The notes under the pieces: model-generated | What the model saw: only the letters and a program-made list of their open reading frames with translations | Databases searched by the model: none | What the model was told of the DNA's origin: nothing | DNA from: UMGS1851 sp900555605 | GTDB lineage: Bacteria > Bacillota > Clostridia > UBA1212 > UBA1255 | Direction of reading: 5' to 3' | DNA: 23,628 nucleotides | Assembly (NCBI GenBank): GCA_902472555.1 | Contig: CABROF010000030.1 | Coordinates: forward strand, 1 to 23,628 | Position numbers and translations under genes: made by a program | Shown: in pieces, positions 6,605 to 15,611 of the stretch | Layout of the letters: each line of letters starts with the position of its first letter | How positions within the stretch are numbered: position 1 is the stretch's first letter

Positions 6605-7240
6605 TTAGCTGTTTTTTACAATTGCATTCTCTATCATTCTTCCCAGCATGTTACAGGTATCAAAGCAATTCTCCATATCATGAAAAATTTCCCGCCAGCG
6701 CTGCAGTTCAGCAGGAACTGTCTCAGTAGTAAAAAGCTCACGGATCGTGTTCCGATATAAACGGTCGCCTTGATACTCAAGCTCACTAAGCTCCTGAATC
6801 AATGCATGAATCGTTTTTGATTTTTTAAAATTCCGAAACTCCGCTACAATTGCCTTTGCTTTGTCGCAGCATGCAATAATTAAATCAATAAATGCCTTTG
6901 TCTCAGAACGCAGCTGCTTTACATTGAACATCCAAAAACGGAATCCAACCTCTTCAATCCGGTCTGATACATTATCAATCGACTGTGCGATAAATAAAAT
7001 ATCCTCCCGCTCAATGGGAGTAATAAACGCACGATTCAGCTCATAAGCAATTTTAGAATATATCAGGTCGCCCTCATGTTCCAGCTTATGGATTTCCTCT
7101 AATTGAAGCGCTAAGTCGCTTTTTACATAATCAGGGCTGTATTTGCGGACAATTTCCGCCAGTTTATCAGCAATTGAACAGGATATTTCAATTGCATCAC
7201 AGAAAAGCTGATAATAATCTACATCCTTTTTACTTGCCAT
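6605..7240 (-). CDS. DUF47 / PhoU-like phosphate transport accessory protein
   Basis: An all-helical PhoU-like protein of 211 residues from the start chosen here, the normal DUF47 (TIGR00153) size. Family members are coded next to PiT transporters and are thought to control phosphate uptake. The duplicated PhoU signatures are visible: LEEIHKLEHEGDLIYSKIAY in the first half, with REDILFIAQSIDNVSDRIEE after it, and LSELEYQGDRLYRN in the second, followed by FHDMENCFDTCNMLG. The conserved E-x-x-x-D pairs bind metal in PhoU relatives. The start at 7240 (MASKKD) is preferred because GGAGG lies 7 bases upstream; the in-frame ATG at 7246 is almost on top of the SD. It follows the pit gene after 26 bases, as expected for an operon. 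Confidence 0.9.
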   Translation of the reverse strand: MASKKDVDYYQLFCDAIEISCSIADKLAEIVRKYSPDYVKSDLALQLEEIHKLEHEGDLIYSKIAYELNRAFITPIEREDILFIAQSIDNVSDRIEEVGFRFWMFNVKQLRSETKAFIDLIIACCDKAKAIVAEFRNFKKSKTIHALIQELSELEYQGDRLYRNTIRELFTTETVPAELQRWREIFHDMENCFDTCNMLGRMIENAIVKNS

Positions 7241-7266
7241 ATGCATTCCTCCATCTCATTTTCGAA

Positions 7267-8352
7267 TTATATAAACATCATAAACAGCTTCGCCATACCA
7301 AAACCGATCAGTCCGCAGCCCGGAAAGGTCAAAATCCAAGCACTCATCATCTCTTTAACAATTCCCCAATTTACCATAGACAGGCGTCTTGCCGCACCTA
7401 CTCCCATAATCGCGGTAGTCTTTGTATGTGTAGTACTGACCGGAATTCCGCTTACAGAAGCCAGCAGCAGGCAGCCAGCAGCAGCAACATCTGCAGAAAA
7501 TCCTTGATAACGCTCTAATTTTACCATATCCATACCTACGGATTTAATGATCCGGTAACCGCCGATCGAGGTTCCTACCCCCATTACAACAGAGCATAAA
7601 ACCATCAGCCAAATCGGAATCATAAATTCACTGTCACTGCTTCCGTAATTTCCGAGGGCAAGCATGTGTCCCAGCAGAAAAACTCCAATGAATTTTTGAC
7701 CATCCTGTGCGCCGTGCATAAAAGCCATTGCGGCACCGCCCGCAATTTGTCCGCCTTTGAAAAAGCGGTCTGTGCTGCGTCTGTTCATGTTCCGGCAGAT
7801 GACGGTAACACATTTTACAACAATATATCCCATCACAAATCCCAACACAGTCGACAACAACAGACCGTAAACCACCTTTATCCATTCGCTGAGATTAATT
7901 CCGCCGGCGCCGCCTAATGCAATCGCAGCACCGGAAACCCCTGCGATCAGCGCATGGCTTTCACTCGTTGGAATACCGAAAAACCAAGCCCCGACAGCCC
8001 ACACCACAATTGCAAATAGTGCAGCGCAAAGTGCAATCAGCGCGGTATGCGCATCTCCGCCGAAATCAACCATGTTGTAAATTGTAGCCGCAACCGAGTC
8101 ACTGATCCAGGTCATTACCAGCACTCCGATAAAATTAAAAATTGCCGCCATAATAATCGCAGTGCGCGGCTTCATGGCCCTGGTTGAAACCACAGTGGCA
8201 ATGGCGTTCGGCGCATCGGTCCATCCATTAACAAAAATTACGCCAAGCACCAAAAGCACTGTAATCAGTAAAGGGATATTTTGCATACACCCCGTGATAA
8301 AATCAAAAAAGCCGCCGACTCCGTCTGTGTTGCCAGTTAAAATAAGATACAT
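7267..8352 (-). CDS. pit: PiT-family inorganic phosphate transporter
   Basis: A low-affinity, ion-coupled phosphate permease of the inner membrane, 361 residues with about ten membrane helices. Both PiT signatures are visible: FVNGWTDAPNAIATVVSTRA near residues 40-60 (the GxxDxxNA core) and GIPVSTTHTKTTAIMGVGAA near the C-terminus. MAFMHGAQDGQKF is the third conserved stretch. The start at 8352 (MYLILTGN) has AAGGAG 11 bases upstream. The frame is open further upstream to 8484, but that would overlap the HIT gene and encode non-transporter sequence. It sits between the HIT gene (16-base gap) and the DUF47 gene (26-base gap), so phosphate uptake is probably co-expressed with its regulator. Confidence 0.92.
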   Translation of the reverse strand: MYLILTGNTDGVGGFFDFITGCMQNIPLLITVLLVLGVIFVNGWTDAPNAIATVVSTRAMKPRTAIIMAAIFNFIGVLVMTWISDSVAATIYNMVDFGGDAHTALIALCAALFAIVVWAVGAWFFGIPTSESHALIAGVSGAAIALGGAGGINLSEWIKVVYGLLLSTVLGFVMGYIVVKCVTVICRNMNRRSTDRFFKGGQIAGGAAMAFMHGAQDGQKFIGVFLLGHMLALGNYGSSDSEFMIPIWLMVLCSVVMGVGTSIGGYRIIKSVGMDMVKLERYQGFSADVAAAGCLLLASVSGIPVSTTHTKTTAIMGVGAARRLSMVNWGIVKEMMSAWILTFPGCGLIGFGMAKLFMMFI

Positions 8353-8368
8353 GAATCCGTTTTCTCCT

Positions 8369-8713
8369 TTACACAATCCGTTCGCCCATTTCTCCGCCGG
8401 CCAATATATGGTAATGCAGATGCGGAACAGACTGTTTCGCATCTTTTCCGCAATTATTAATGACGCGAAATCCATTTTCCTCAAGTCCCAGCAATTTTGC
8501 TATTTTCGCAATAGCAAGCTGTATCCCGCCTAAAAAGGCGGCATCAGCTTCACTGAACATCAGAATATTCGGCACATGCCGTTTTGCCGCAACCACAACA
8601 TGAACGGGCATCTGAGGATTAATGTCATAAAATGCTATACAATACGCATCCTCATAAACCTTTTTGGCCGGTATTTCCCCGGAAATAATTTTACAGAAAA
8701 TACAGTCTTCCAT
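8369..8713 (-). CDS. HIT-family nucleotide-binding hydrolase (HINT type)
   Basis: A 114-residue histidine triad protein, a full-length HINT-branch member. HINT enzymes hydrolyse the phosphoramidate bond of adenosine 5'-phosphoramidates. The zinc-type N-terminal CIFCKIISGEIPAKKVYED is typical, as is the core INPQMPVHVVVAAKRH. The active site HLHYH (98-102) carries the three histidines, followed by LAGGEMGE. AAAGGAGG lies 8 bases before the ATG at 8713, a very strong start. It lies 51 bases downstream of alaS and 16 bases upstream of pit, all in one direction, so it may be transcribed with alaS. The natural substrate in this organism cannot be told. Confidence 0.93.
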   Translation of the reverse strand: MEDCIFCKIISGEIPAKKVYEDAYCIAFYDINPQMPVHVVVAAKRHVPNILMFSEADAAFLGGIQLAIAKIAKLLGLEENGFRVINNCGKDAKQSVPHLHYHILAGGEMGERIV

Positions 8714-8764
8714 TATGAACGCCTCCTTTAAAACAACTGAATCCGAAACAGTCGGCTTTGTGCC

Positions 8765-11392
8765 TTACAGCAAAAAAGAACCGACCTTCTTCAGCATCTC
8801 GTCAATAGCCGCCGGATTCTTACCGCCGGCCTGTGCCATATCCGGCCGGCCTCCGCCTCCGCCTCCGCACATACTGGCCGCCTGCTTCACAATTTTACCG
8901 CAGTTCACTCCCATTTCTACGGCGTGCTTCGTTGCCATTGCCACAATTTGAACTTTATCTCCGTTTCCGGATGCTAAAAGTACGACGCCAACTTCAAGCC
9001 TGCTTCTCAAACGTTCTGCCATCTCGCGCAGACCTTCTCCGTCCAACATATCAAAGCGTGCCGCAACAAGCGTGATATCGCCGACCTGAACCGCATTCTG
9101 CAGCACCTGCTCTGTGTTTTCACCTGCCATATCCCGTTTCAGCTTTTCTATTTCTTTTGATAAAGCCTTAAACTGTACCGCAATTCCCGCTACCTTTGCC
9201 GCAACCTCACCGTAAGAAGCTTTCACCGTATCTGTCACAGCATCCAAAATTCGCTCTTCTTCTAAATAACAATCTCTGGCGCCGCTTCCGGTCACTGCCT
9301 CGATCCTTCTGATTCCGGCAGCAACCGCACTTTCATGCAGAATTTTTACAATGCCGACAGAGGCCGTATTCTGAACATGCGTGCCGCCGCACAATTCCAT
9401 ACTGTAATCGCCCATTCTTACCACACGCACTACATTACCGTATTTTTCACCAAATAATGCTGTGGCGCCCAGGCGCTTGGCCTCTTCAATAGGCATCTCC
9501 CGGATCGTCACCGGATAATCCTCAAATACCGCCGCGTTTACTTCCTCCTCAATCCGGTTCAGCTGGTCCTGCGTAACAGCCTGCATATGGTTAAAATCGA
9601 ATCGCAGCCGTTCCGGACTGACGCTGGAGCCGGCTTGATGTACATGATCTCCAAGAACACGCCGCAGCGCTTTCTGCAGCAGATGGGTTGCACTGTGATT
9701 GCGTTCCGTAGCCAATCTGCGCTGACGGTCAACTGTCAGCATGCATACGGAGCCTGCCTCCACCGTTCCCCGTTCCACAAAACCCGTATGTTTCCATACG
9801 CCGTCCGCAGTCTTTGTTGTCTGCAGCACGCAGACCGCACCGCTGTCCGTTGTGATATAACCGCTGTCCCCGCATTGACCGCCGCTTTCTGCATAAAAAG
9901 GCGAGGTCTCCGTTATAAGCATAACCGAGTCCCCTTCCTCTGCAGTTTGAAGCTGCGTATTATCTGCACGTAAAATGCACACAACCGTACTTTCACACTC
10001 CAAAGTTTCATAGCCGCAGAAAATTGTCGGTCTGCAAACTGCAGGCAGCGTAATATCCGCACCGCCCCAGGAGCTGTCTCTATTTTTGATGGCCTCACGG
10101 GATTTTGCCTTCTGGGCATTCATCTCCCTCCGGAACCCTTCCTCGTCTGCCTCAAATCCATTTTCCCGCAGAATATCCCTTGTCAGATCCAGCGGAAAAC
10201 CATATGTGTCATGCAGTTTAAAAATCTCTGTTCCCGGCAGAACCGTTTGATTCTCATTGCGCAATGCTTCCATATACGATCCAAGCAGCGCCATTCCCTG
10301 TTCAATCGTTGCGGCAAAACGCTCTTCCTCCACGCAGATAATTTTCAGAATATACGTGCGTTTCTCTCTCAAGTTTGGATATGCATCGCCGGAAAGCGCA
10401 ATCACAAGCTCCGCAAGCTGTTCCAAAAAGGGTCCTTGAATCCCCAGCAGTTTTCCGTGACGCGCAGCGCCGCGCAAAAGTCTCCGCAGAACATACCCTC
10501 TTGATTCATTCGACGGCGTCACACCGTCGCTGATCATCATGACCGTGCTGCGGATATGATCTGTAATGGCACGGATGGAAACGTCGCTCTTCCAATCGGC
10601 TCCGTAGGTCTTGCCGGAAATCTCACACACCTTGTCCAAAATACTTCTGATCGTATCTACCTCAAACAAATTATCCACGCCCTGCATAACGCATGCAAGC
10701 CGTTCCAGACCCATCCCGGTATCAATATTCGGCTTCGGCAGCCTTACATAAGTTCCGTCCTCCTGCCGGTCAAACTGCGTGAATACCAGATTCCAGACCT
10801 CAATATAACGATCGCAGTCACATCCTACACCGCAATCCGGCTTGCCGCAGCCATATGCTTCTCCTCTGTCAAAATGAATCTCTGAACAGGGACCGCAGGG
10901 ACCCTGTCCATGCTCCCAGAAATTATCCTCTTTTCCCATGCGGATAACACGTTCCGGTGCAAGCCCCACTTCCTTGGTCCAGATCTCAAAGGCTTCATCA
11001 TCATCCAGATAAATCGTCACGTATAGCCTGTCGGCAGGAATTTTCATAACCTCAGTTAAAAATTCCCATGCCCACGGAATCGCCTCTTTTTTAAAGTAGT
11101 CGCCGAAAGAAAAATTGCCGAGCATTTCAAAAAACGTGCCGTGGCGGGCCGTTTTGCCCACATTATCAATGTCAGGCGTACGGATACATTTCTGGCAGGT
11201 GGTGACGCGCTTTCTGGGCGGCGTTTCCGCTCCGGTAAAATACGGCTTTAAAGGAGCCATTCCCGCATTTATCAAAAGAAGACTTGCATCATTATGCGGA
11301 ACCAGAGAAAAGCTGGGCAATCTGAGATGCCCCTTACTTTCAAAAAAAGATAAATATTTCTCCCTGATTTCATTTAGGCCAAGCTTCTCCAT
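8765..11392 (-). CDS. alaS: Alanyl-tRNA synthetase
   Basis: Class II synthetase that charges tRNA-Ala and edits Ser/Gly mischarging; 875 residues, the normal bacterial length. The catalytic core is shown by LINAGMAPLKPYFTGAETPP, QKCIRTPDIDNVGKTARHGT and EMLGNFSFGDYFKKEAI. The editing domain has HSATHLLQKALRRVLG (HxxxH) and ELCGGTHVQNTASVG (CxxxH). The C-Ala domain ends in CGGGGGGRPDMAQAGG. The frame is open to 11425 (MNLQFE), but the ATG at 11392 (MEKLGLNEIREKY) matches the usual N-terminus and has GAAAGGA 11 bases upstream. The promoter candidate at 11473-11500 gives a leader of roughly 70 bases. No T-box motif is seen in it. The gene is followed by HIT, pit and DUF47 genes in the same direction. 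Confidence 0.97.
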   Translation of the reverse strand: MEKLGLNEIREKYLSFFESKGHLRLPSFSLVPHNDASLLLINAGMAPLKPYFTGAETPPRKRVTTCQKCIRTPDIDNVGKTARHGTFFEMLGNFSFGDYFKKEAIPWAWEFLTEVMKIPADRLYVTIYLDDDEAFEIWTKEVGLAPERVIRMGKEDNFWEHGQGPCGPCSEIHFDRGEAYGCGKPDCGVGCDCDRYIEVWNLVFTQFDRQEDGTYVRLPKPNIDTGMGLERLACVMQGVDNLFEVDTIRSILDKVCEISGKTYGADWKSDVSIRAITDHIRSTVMMISDGVTPSNESRGYVLRRLLRGAARHGKLLGIQGPFLEQLAELVIALSGDAYPNLREKRTYILKIICVEEERFAATIEQGMALLGSYMEALRNENQTVLPGTEIFKLHDTYGFPLDLTRDILRENGFEADEEGFRREMNAQKAKSREAIKNRDSSWGGADITLPAVCRPTIFCGYETLECESTVVCILRADNTQLQTAEEGDSVMLITETSPFYAESGGQCGDSGYITTDSGAVCVLQTTKTADGVWKHTGFVERGTVEAGSVCMLTVDRQRRLATERNHSATHLLQKALRRVLGDHVHQAGSSVSPERLRFDFNHMQAVTQDQLNRIEEEVNAAVFEDYPVTIREMPIEEAKRLGATALFGEKYGNVVRVVRMGDYSMELCGGTHVQNTASVGIVKILHESAVAAGIRRIEAVTGSGARDCYLEEERILDAVTDTVKASYGEVAAKVAGIAVQFKALSKEIEKLKRDMAGENTEQVLQNAVQVGDITLVAARFDMLDGEGLREMAERLRSRLEVGVVLLASGNGDKVQIVAMATKHAVEMGVNCGKIVKQAASMCGGGGGGRPDMAQAGGKNPAAIDEMLKKVGSFLL

Positions 11393-11472
11393 CAAAATCA
11401 CATTCCTTTCAAATTGCAGATTCATGGTCGGAAGCCCTTATCGGAAAAGGTAAAGGCTGTCAGCCACGTTTT

Positions 11473-11500
11473 ATTATAATACATCAGAGCCGCATTACAA
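11473..11500 (-). promoter_or_regulatory. Candidate sigma-A promoter of alaS
   Basis: On the minus strand TTGTAA (11495-11500) and a perfect TATAAT (11473-11478) are 16 bases apart, in the 140-base gap between the ABC permease end and alaS. The leader is too short for, and shows no sign of, a T-box. Confidence 0.65.
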
Positions 11501-11532
11501 TACCAAACCGCCGGATAATCACCGGAACACGG

Positions 11533-13110
11533 TTATTTATGATTCAGCTCCGCATACTGCAGAACATTCCTGCATAAGTACAGGACCAGCAGGGATACCG
11601 GAATATTGGCAAGTAAAATGCCGAGCATTGCCGCTGACAGCGCAGTAAACATTCCGGTCAGCGCCGCTGCAGCCGAACATAAAATTGCCAGAACGACCGC
11701 AGGCACAGATAATACCATGAGCCCGACTACATAAGCAACCATAATCAGCGACTTTTTGGTAACAGTTCCGAAAAGCCGCTCTACCGCAACATTACCGGCT
11801 AAAAATAAAAATGCAAAGGAAACCCGCGCCGCCGCACACAGCAAGGCTTCCAGCGGATGCAGCTGCAGAATCGGGATCATGGCCCCATATAAAACCGCCG
11901 CCTCTATAAGAATCCGAGGGAGACTTTCCCGCATGCTCTGCAGAAGCTTACGAAAGGGCGGTTCCGGGATCAGATAAACATACGGCATCAGCAGCTCCTG
12001 CGGCATACGTCCCATGGCAGAAGAAAAAAGCTGCATATATGTGGAAAACAGAAACACCGAAAGGATATTATTTAAAAAAAGCGCATAGGTAATGTTAAAT
12101 GCGAGAAAAATCAGGCCGGAGGCAGAAAATAAAAATATTCTGCAGCGTCTATTTTCAATTTTATGTTTAAAATATAACGCATTGGCTCCCCATCCCTTTT
12201 CAAGGCCCACATGCCCGAGACGGATGTTTTTCGGAGCAGCTTCAGTAGCTTTTCCTTCCTTTTTTGCAGTAATCGCGCTGAAGGAAACCTCTGCAGCCCG
12301 CAGTACATCCTCATAGTAATCCGGCCGCAGCTTCACAGTCAGCAATATAAGCAGCGCCACAAACGCCGCAAGCGCCCCCGCACCGATGAGCACACAATAA
12401 ATGGCACCCTCATACGCACCGAAAACAAATAGCCTGCTCCATCCGATCACAGGAAAATAAAGAACAAAGCTGTGCGCTGATGCTTCTGTCAGCGTCTGCA
12501 GGTTAAAGGCACCGCTCCTGAATCCGTACAGCATTCCATAGGCCGGTATTGCAAATACCGCTAAAACAAAAAGAATTTTAACGACTCGCTTTTTAGCTTC
12601 ATCATGACCGCAGAACATGTAAATAAGCATTGCAGTCAACTGTCCGCAAAATGCACAAAATGCATATCCCAAAATCGTATACAGAATAAAGCTGTAAGAA
12701 ATGCCGTATACGGGATTCAGCCAACCATATTGAAATAAAATAAAAAAGCCAATCAGCAGAGAGGTTCCCATCTGCTGGATCAATCCATATATTAATATTT
12801 TTTTGGGGGAAACGGGAGATGAAAATACCAGATTGATATCTGCCATAGAAAACATGCTTGCGCCGTTCTGCAGCCCCCCGTAGCACATCAAAAAGAACAT
12901 CACCGCATACAGCACGGTCAGAGCCGCATATAGTTCCCGTATATCCCGAAGCTTATTTATTTCACTCCCACGCGAGGCGTCTCCGAACAGGAGGGATATC
13001 ACCAAGACAAGCAGAATTAAAATCAGGAGGATTACCTTAGACGGGCTTTTAAAGAAAACCTTCAGCTGATTTTTTAACCGGGTCTTGAGAATATAAAAAA
13101 GCGCTGCCAT
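11533..13110 (-). CDS. ABC exporter membrane subunit
   Basis: A polytopic membrane protein of 525 residues. Hydrophobic helices near 25-45, 65-85, 130-185 and several in the C-terminal half are separated by a central charged cytosolic loop (AAEVSFSAITAKKEGKATEA to ENRRCRIF). It resembles the 'putative ABC exporter' type found in Clostridia; the substrate is unknown. The start is placed at ATG 13110 (MAALFYILKTRL), which has GAGG 10 bases upstream. A GTG at 13119 would overlap the ATPase stop as GTGA but has no usable SD. The gene is tightly coupled to the ATPase gene just upstream (stop at 13116), so the two form one transporter. Its 3' end lies about 33 bases from the alaS promoter candidate. 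Confidence 0.82.
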   Translation of the reverse strand: MAALFYILKTRLKNQLKVFFKSPSKVILLILILLVLVISLLFGDASRGSEINKLRDIRELYAALTVLYAVMFFLMCYGGLQNGASMFSMADINLVFSSPVSPKKILIYGLIQQMGTSLLIGFFILFQYGWLNPVYGISYSFILYTILGYAFCAFCGQLTAMLIYMFCGHDEAKKRVVKILFVLAVFAIPAYGMLYGFRSGAFNLQTLTEASAHSFVLYFPVIGWSRLFVFGAYEGAIYCVLIGAGALAAFVALLILLTVKLRPDYYEDVLRAAEVSFSAITAKKEGKATEAAPKNIRLGHVGLEKGWGANALYFKHKIENRRCRIFLFSASGLIFLAFNITYALFLNNILSVFLFSTYMQLFSSAMGRMPQELLMPYVYLIPEPPFRKLLQSMRESLPRILIEAAVLYGAMIPILQLHPLEALLCAAARVSFAFLFLAGNVAVERLFGTVTKKSLIMVAYVVGLMVLSVPAVVLAILCSAAAALTGMFTALSAAMLGILLANIPVSLLVLYLCRNVLQYAELNHK

Positions 13111-13115
13111 TGCCG

Positions 13116-13838
13116 TCACACCTCGGCAGCCCGCTGACCGGCGCCACCTTCCGTTATTTCAAAGAACAATTGCTCCAGAGATTTGCTGCCGCCGCCGGAC
13201 TCTGCCGAAACTACAGCCGATATTTTACCATCCATCATAATATAAGCAACATCCCAATAATCTTCTACGCTGTCAAGCATATGCGTACTGATCAGCACCG
13301 AGGCTCCGCGAGACTTTAATTCTAAAAATACCTCTTTCAGCTGTTTAATCGCATGCGGATCCAGTCCCACCAGAGGCTCATCAAAAACAACGACACGGGG
13401 ATGATGGATAAGCGTACAGCAGATGGATAATTTCTGCTGCATTCCCTTGGATAGTTCTTTGCCGAGCTTATCCCTCTTGTCCCATAATGCAAAGCGTTTC
13501 AGCATCTGCTCTGCCGCAGGTCCGTTGTCCGGTATCTTATAGGCACGGGTAATAAATTCCAAATGCTCTCCCACTGTAAGAAGATCATAAATTGCAGGCA
13601 TTTCCGGAACATATCCAAGTCTTTGTTTCGCCTCAATGGATTTATTGTCAAAGCCATCTATCAAAATCCGTCCCTGATAACGCAGCAAGCCGGTTATAGA
13701 CTTAATCAGCGTCGATTTGCCGGCACCGTTTGGACCCAGCAAAACAGCAATCGAACCGTCCTGGACACACAGACTGACATCGTCGTTGGCTTTTATCTTG
13801 CTGTTATATGCTTTTGTAACATGCTCCGCAACCAGCAT
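13116..13838 (-). CDS. ABC transporter ATP-binding protein
   Basis: The energising subunit of the exporter encoded next to it; 240 residues with all nucleotide-binding motifs. Walker A is GPNGAGKST (about 35-43). The Q-loop region is YVPEMPAIYDLLTVGEHL. The signature is LSKGMQQ (129-135), with LSKG in place of LSGG, as is common in this ABC-2-like group. Walker B is VVVFDEPLVGLD (about 149-160), and the H-loop is in STHM (H186). The start at 13838 (MLVAEHVTKAY) fits the fold and has AAAGGAG 12 bases upstream; a longer frame from a TTG at 13874 is not favoured. The gene leads a two-gene operon with the permease. The substrate is not indicated by context. Confidence 0.93.
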   Translation of the reverse strand: MLVAEHVTKAYNSKIKANDDVSLCVQDGSIAVLLGPNGAGKSTLIKSITGLLRYQGRILIDGFDNKSIEAKQRLGYVPEMPAIYDLLTVGEHLEFITRAYKIPDNGPAAEQMLKRFALWDKRDKLGKELSKGMQQKLSICCTLIHHPRVVVFDEPLVGLDPHAIKQLKEVFLELKSRGASVLISTHMLDSVEDYWDVAYIMMDGKISAVVSAESGGGSKSLEQLFFEITEGGAGQRAAEV

Positions 13839-13965
13839 AAATGCATTCTGCTCCTTTATCTGCCGCCGTGCCAACAGGCAGGTCCATCGCCTGCTTCATT
13901 TTAAAATCATATCGCCAACCGCAAACCACCATACGGCTTGTAAACAAACTAAAATTAAATAATTT

Positions 13966-15129
13966 TTAACCCAGCATACTGATCATAATGCCTGCGGCAA
14001 TCGCTGAACCGATGACGCCGGCCACATTCGGTCCCATGGCATGCATCAATAAATAGTTGTCCGGATTGGCTTCCCGTCCTACCTTTTGTGCCACGCGCGC
14101 AGCCATCGGAACCGCAGAAACGCCGGCAGCTCCGATCAGCGGGTTTACCTTTCCCTTTGTAAACACATACATCAGTTTTCCAAAAAGGACGCCGCCCGCC
14201 GTGCCAATAGAAAACGCCACAATGCCAAGCGCCATAATTTTCAAGGTACCAAGCGCCAGGAAGTTCTCCGCCGTTGCGGTGGCTCCAACCGAAATACCCA
14301 GAAAAATCGTAACAATATTCATCAGTTCGTTCTGCGCCGTCTTGCAGAGCCTGTCACAGACGCCGCATTCTTTAATTAGGTTGCCCAGCATCAGCATACC
14401 GACCAGCGTTGCCGCCGAAGGAAGCAAAAGCGATACTAAAAGCGTAACTGCAATTGGAAAAATAATTTTCTCTTTTTTGCTTACGGGACGAAGCTGCTGC
14501 ATGACCACACTCCGTTCCTTCTTTGTCGTCAAGAGCTTCATGATCGGCGGTTGGATAAATGGTACAAGGGCCATATAAGAATACGCTGCGACTGCAATCG
14601 CAGGCAACAGATCCTCGGCCAGCTTGGAGGCTGTAAAAATCGCCGTTGGTCCGTCTGCGCCGCCGATAATTCCGATGGCACCCGCCTCCGGTGCTGTAAA
14701 GCCCAGTAGTCTTGCGCCGATAAAAGTTGCAAAGATACCAAGCTGCGCCGCCGCACCTAACAGCAGGCTCTTGGGATTTGCAATTAACGGTCCAAAATCA
14801 GTCATGGCACCGATTCCCAGAAAGATCAGCGGCGGATAGATTCCTTTTTTAACTCCCTGATACAGATAATAGATCAGCCCTCCGGTCTCTCCCTCTCCGG
14901 GATCCAATGTCGTAAGCCCGGCCAGCGGCAGGTTTGCCAGCAGCATACCAAATGCAATCGGCAAAAGCAGCAGCGGTTCAAATTCCTTTACAATCGCCAG
15001 ATAAATTAAAAGGAGCGCAATTGCCAGCATACAAAGCGTTTTCCAGCCGCCCTCCGTAAAATACTCGATAATATTCCAAAATCCAGATTCTGCCAGCAAA
15101 TCCTTAATAGAACTGAAAAACTCACTCAT
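13966..15129 (-). CDS. oadB: Na+-translocating decarboxylase beta subunit
   Basis: The integral-membrane subunit of biotin-dependent decarboxylase sodium pumps (oxaloacetate, methylmalonyl-CoA or glutaconyl-CoA decarboxylases). It couples carboxybiotin decarboxylation to Na+ export. 387 residues, near full family length. Conserved family stretches are visible: GIIGGADGPTAIFTASKLA, SYMALVPFIQPPIMKLLT, GISVGATATAENFL and MGPNVAGVIGSAIAAG. The start at 15129 (MSEFFSS) has GAGG 8 bases upstream and overlaps the oadG stop as ATGA, indicating translational coupling. The alpha (carboxyltransferase) and biotin carrier subunits are not in the window, so the actual substrate cannot be assigned; the symbol is the generic family name. 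Confidence 0.92.
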   Translation of the reverse strand: MSEFFSSIKDLLAESGFWNIIEYFTEGGWKTLCMLAIALLLIYLAIVKEFEPLLLLPIAFGMLLANLPLAGLTTLDPGEGETGGLIYYLYQGVKKGIYPPLIFLGIGAMTDFGPLIANPKSLLLGAAAQLGIFATFIGARLLGFTAPEAGAIGIIGGADGPTAIFTASKLAEDLLPAIAVAAYSYMALVPFIQPPIMKLLTTKKERSVVMQQLRPVSKKEKIIFPIAVTLLVSLLLPSAATLVGMLMLGNLIKECGVCDRLCKTAQNELMNIVTIFLGISVGATATAENFLALGTLKIMALGIVAFSIGTAGGVLFGKLMYVFTKGKVNPLIGAAGVSAVPMAARVAQKVGREANPDNYLLMHAMGPNVAGVIGSAIAAGIMISMLG

Positions 15130-15560
15130 ATGCCGAACCTCTTTTCTCTGCTCCAAATCGGAGCCCGGTCACCTACACGCCGAAAAGACGTAACATAAAA
15201 GGTTCTATTTGTCTTCCCTGCACCATATGCGGAGATTGCCGCTGTAATCACGGCGATCAGTTCGTCTGTATTCATCTCGGTTCCGTTCTTTTTGCCATGC
15301 TGCAAAAACGGTTCCTCAGCCGCGGCGGATATCTGCCTGCTGTCTGTAGTACGCACAGCCACAGTCTCACCTGCATTTTCAGCATGCGCTTCCCGCTTCT
15401 TTTTCGATCCGCTTCCCATGAGTTTCGGATAAATACTTAAAATCGCCGTAATAATCAGCAAAACCAAGAAAACCGTAATAAAGCCAATCAATACCACACC
15501 AATCGTACTGATTTCATCTGTGCCGCCGGCTGCCAACATATTTCCAAGCATGGGATTCAT
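15126..15560 (-). CDS. oadG: OadG-like decarboxylase gamma subunit
   Basis: A small single-pass membrane protein, 144 residues, that in this family anchors and stabilises the decarboxylase complex with the beta subunit. After a short N-terminus there is one helix, IGVVLIGFITVFLVLLIITAI (about 20-40). Then comes a polar linker and a C-terminal stretch with DELIAVITAAISAYGAGKT and FYVTSFRRV, the type of ending seen in OadG/MmdD-like proteins of Clostridia. The ATG at 15560 has AAAGGA 11 bases upstream. Its stop overlaps the oadB start by 4 bases. It leads the pair. The assignment rests as much on the pairing with oadB as on its own sequence, because gamma subunits are poorly conserved. Confidence 0.82.
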   Translation of the reverse strand: MNPMLGNMLAAGGTDEISTIGVVLIGFITVFLVLLIITAILSIYPKLMGSGSKKKREAHAENAGETVAVRTTDSRQISAAAEEPFLQHGKKNGTEMNTDELIAVITAAISAYGAGKTNRTFYVTSFRRVGDRAPIWSREKRFGI

Positions 15561-15611
15561 ATAAAAACCAGTCCTTTCTTTAGATATTGCTGAAAAACAA
15601 TATCGCAGAAA

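Noticed and set aside
7666..7917. Plus-strand frames inside pit and other core genes
   Set aside because: They are antisense shadows of well-supported minus-strand genes with clear family motifs.
11393..11532. T-box leader before alaS
   Set aside because: The leader is short and has no T-box consensus (AGGGTGGNACCGCG) or specifier-type stem.
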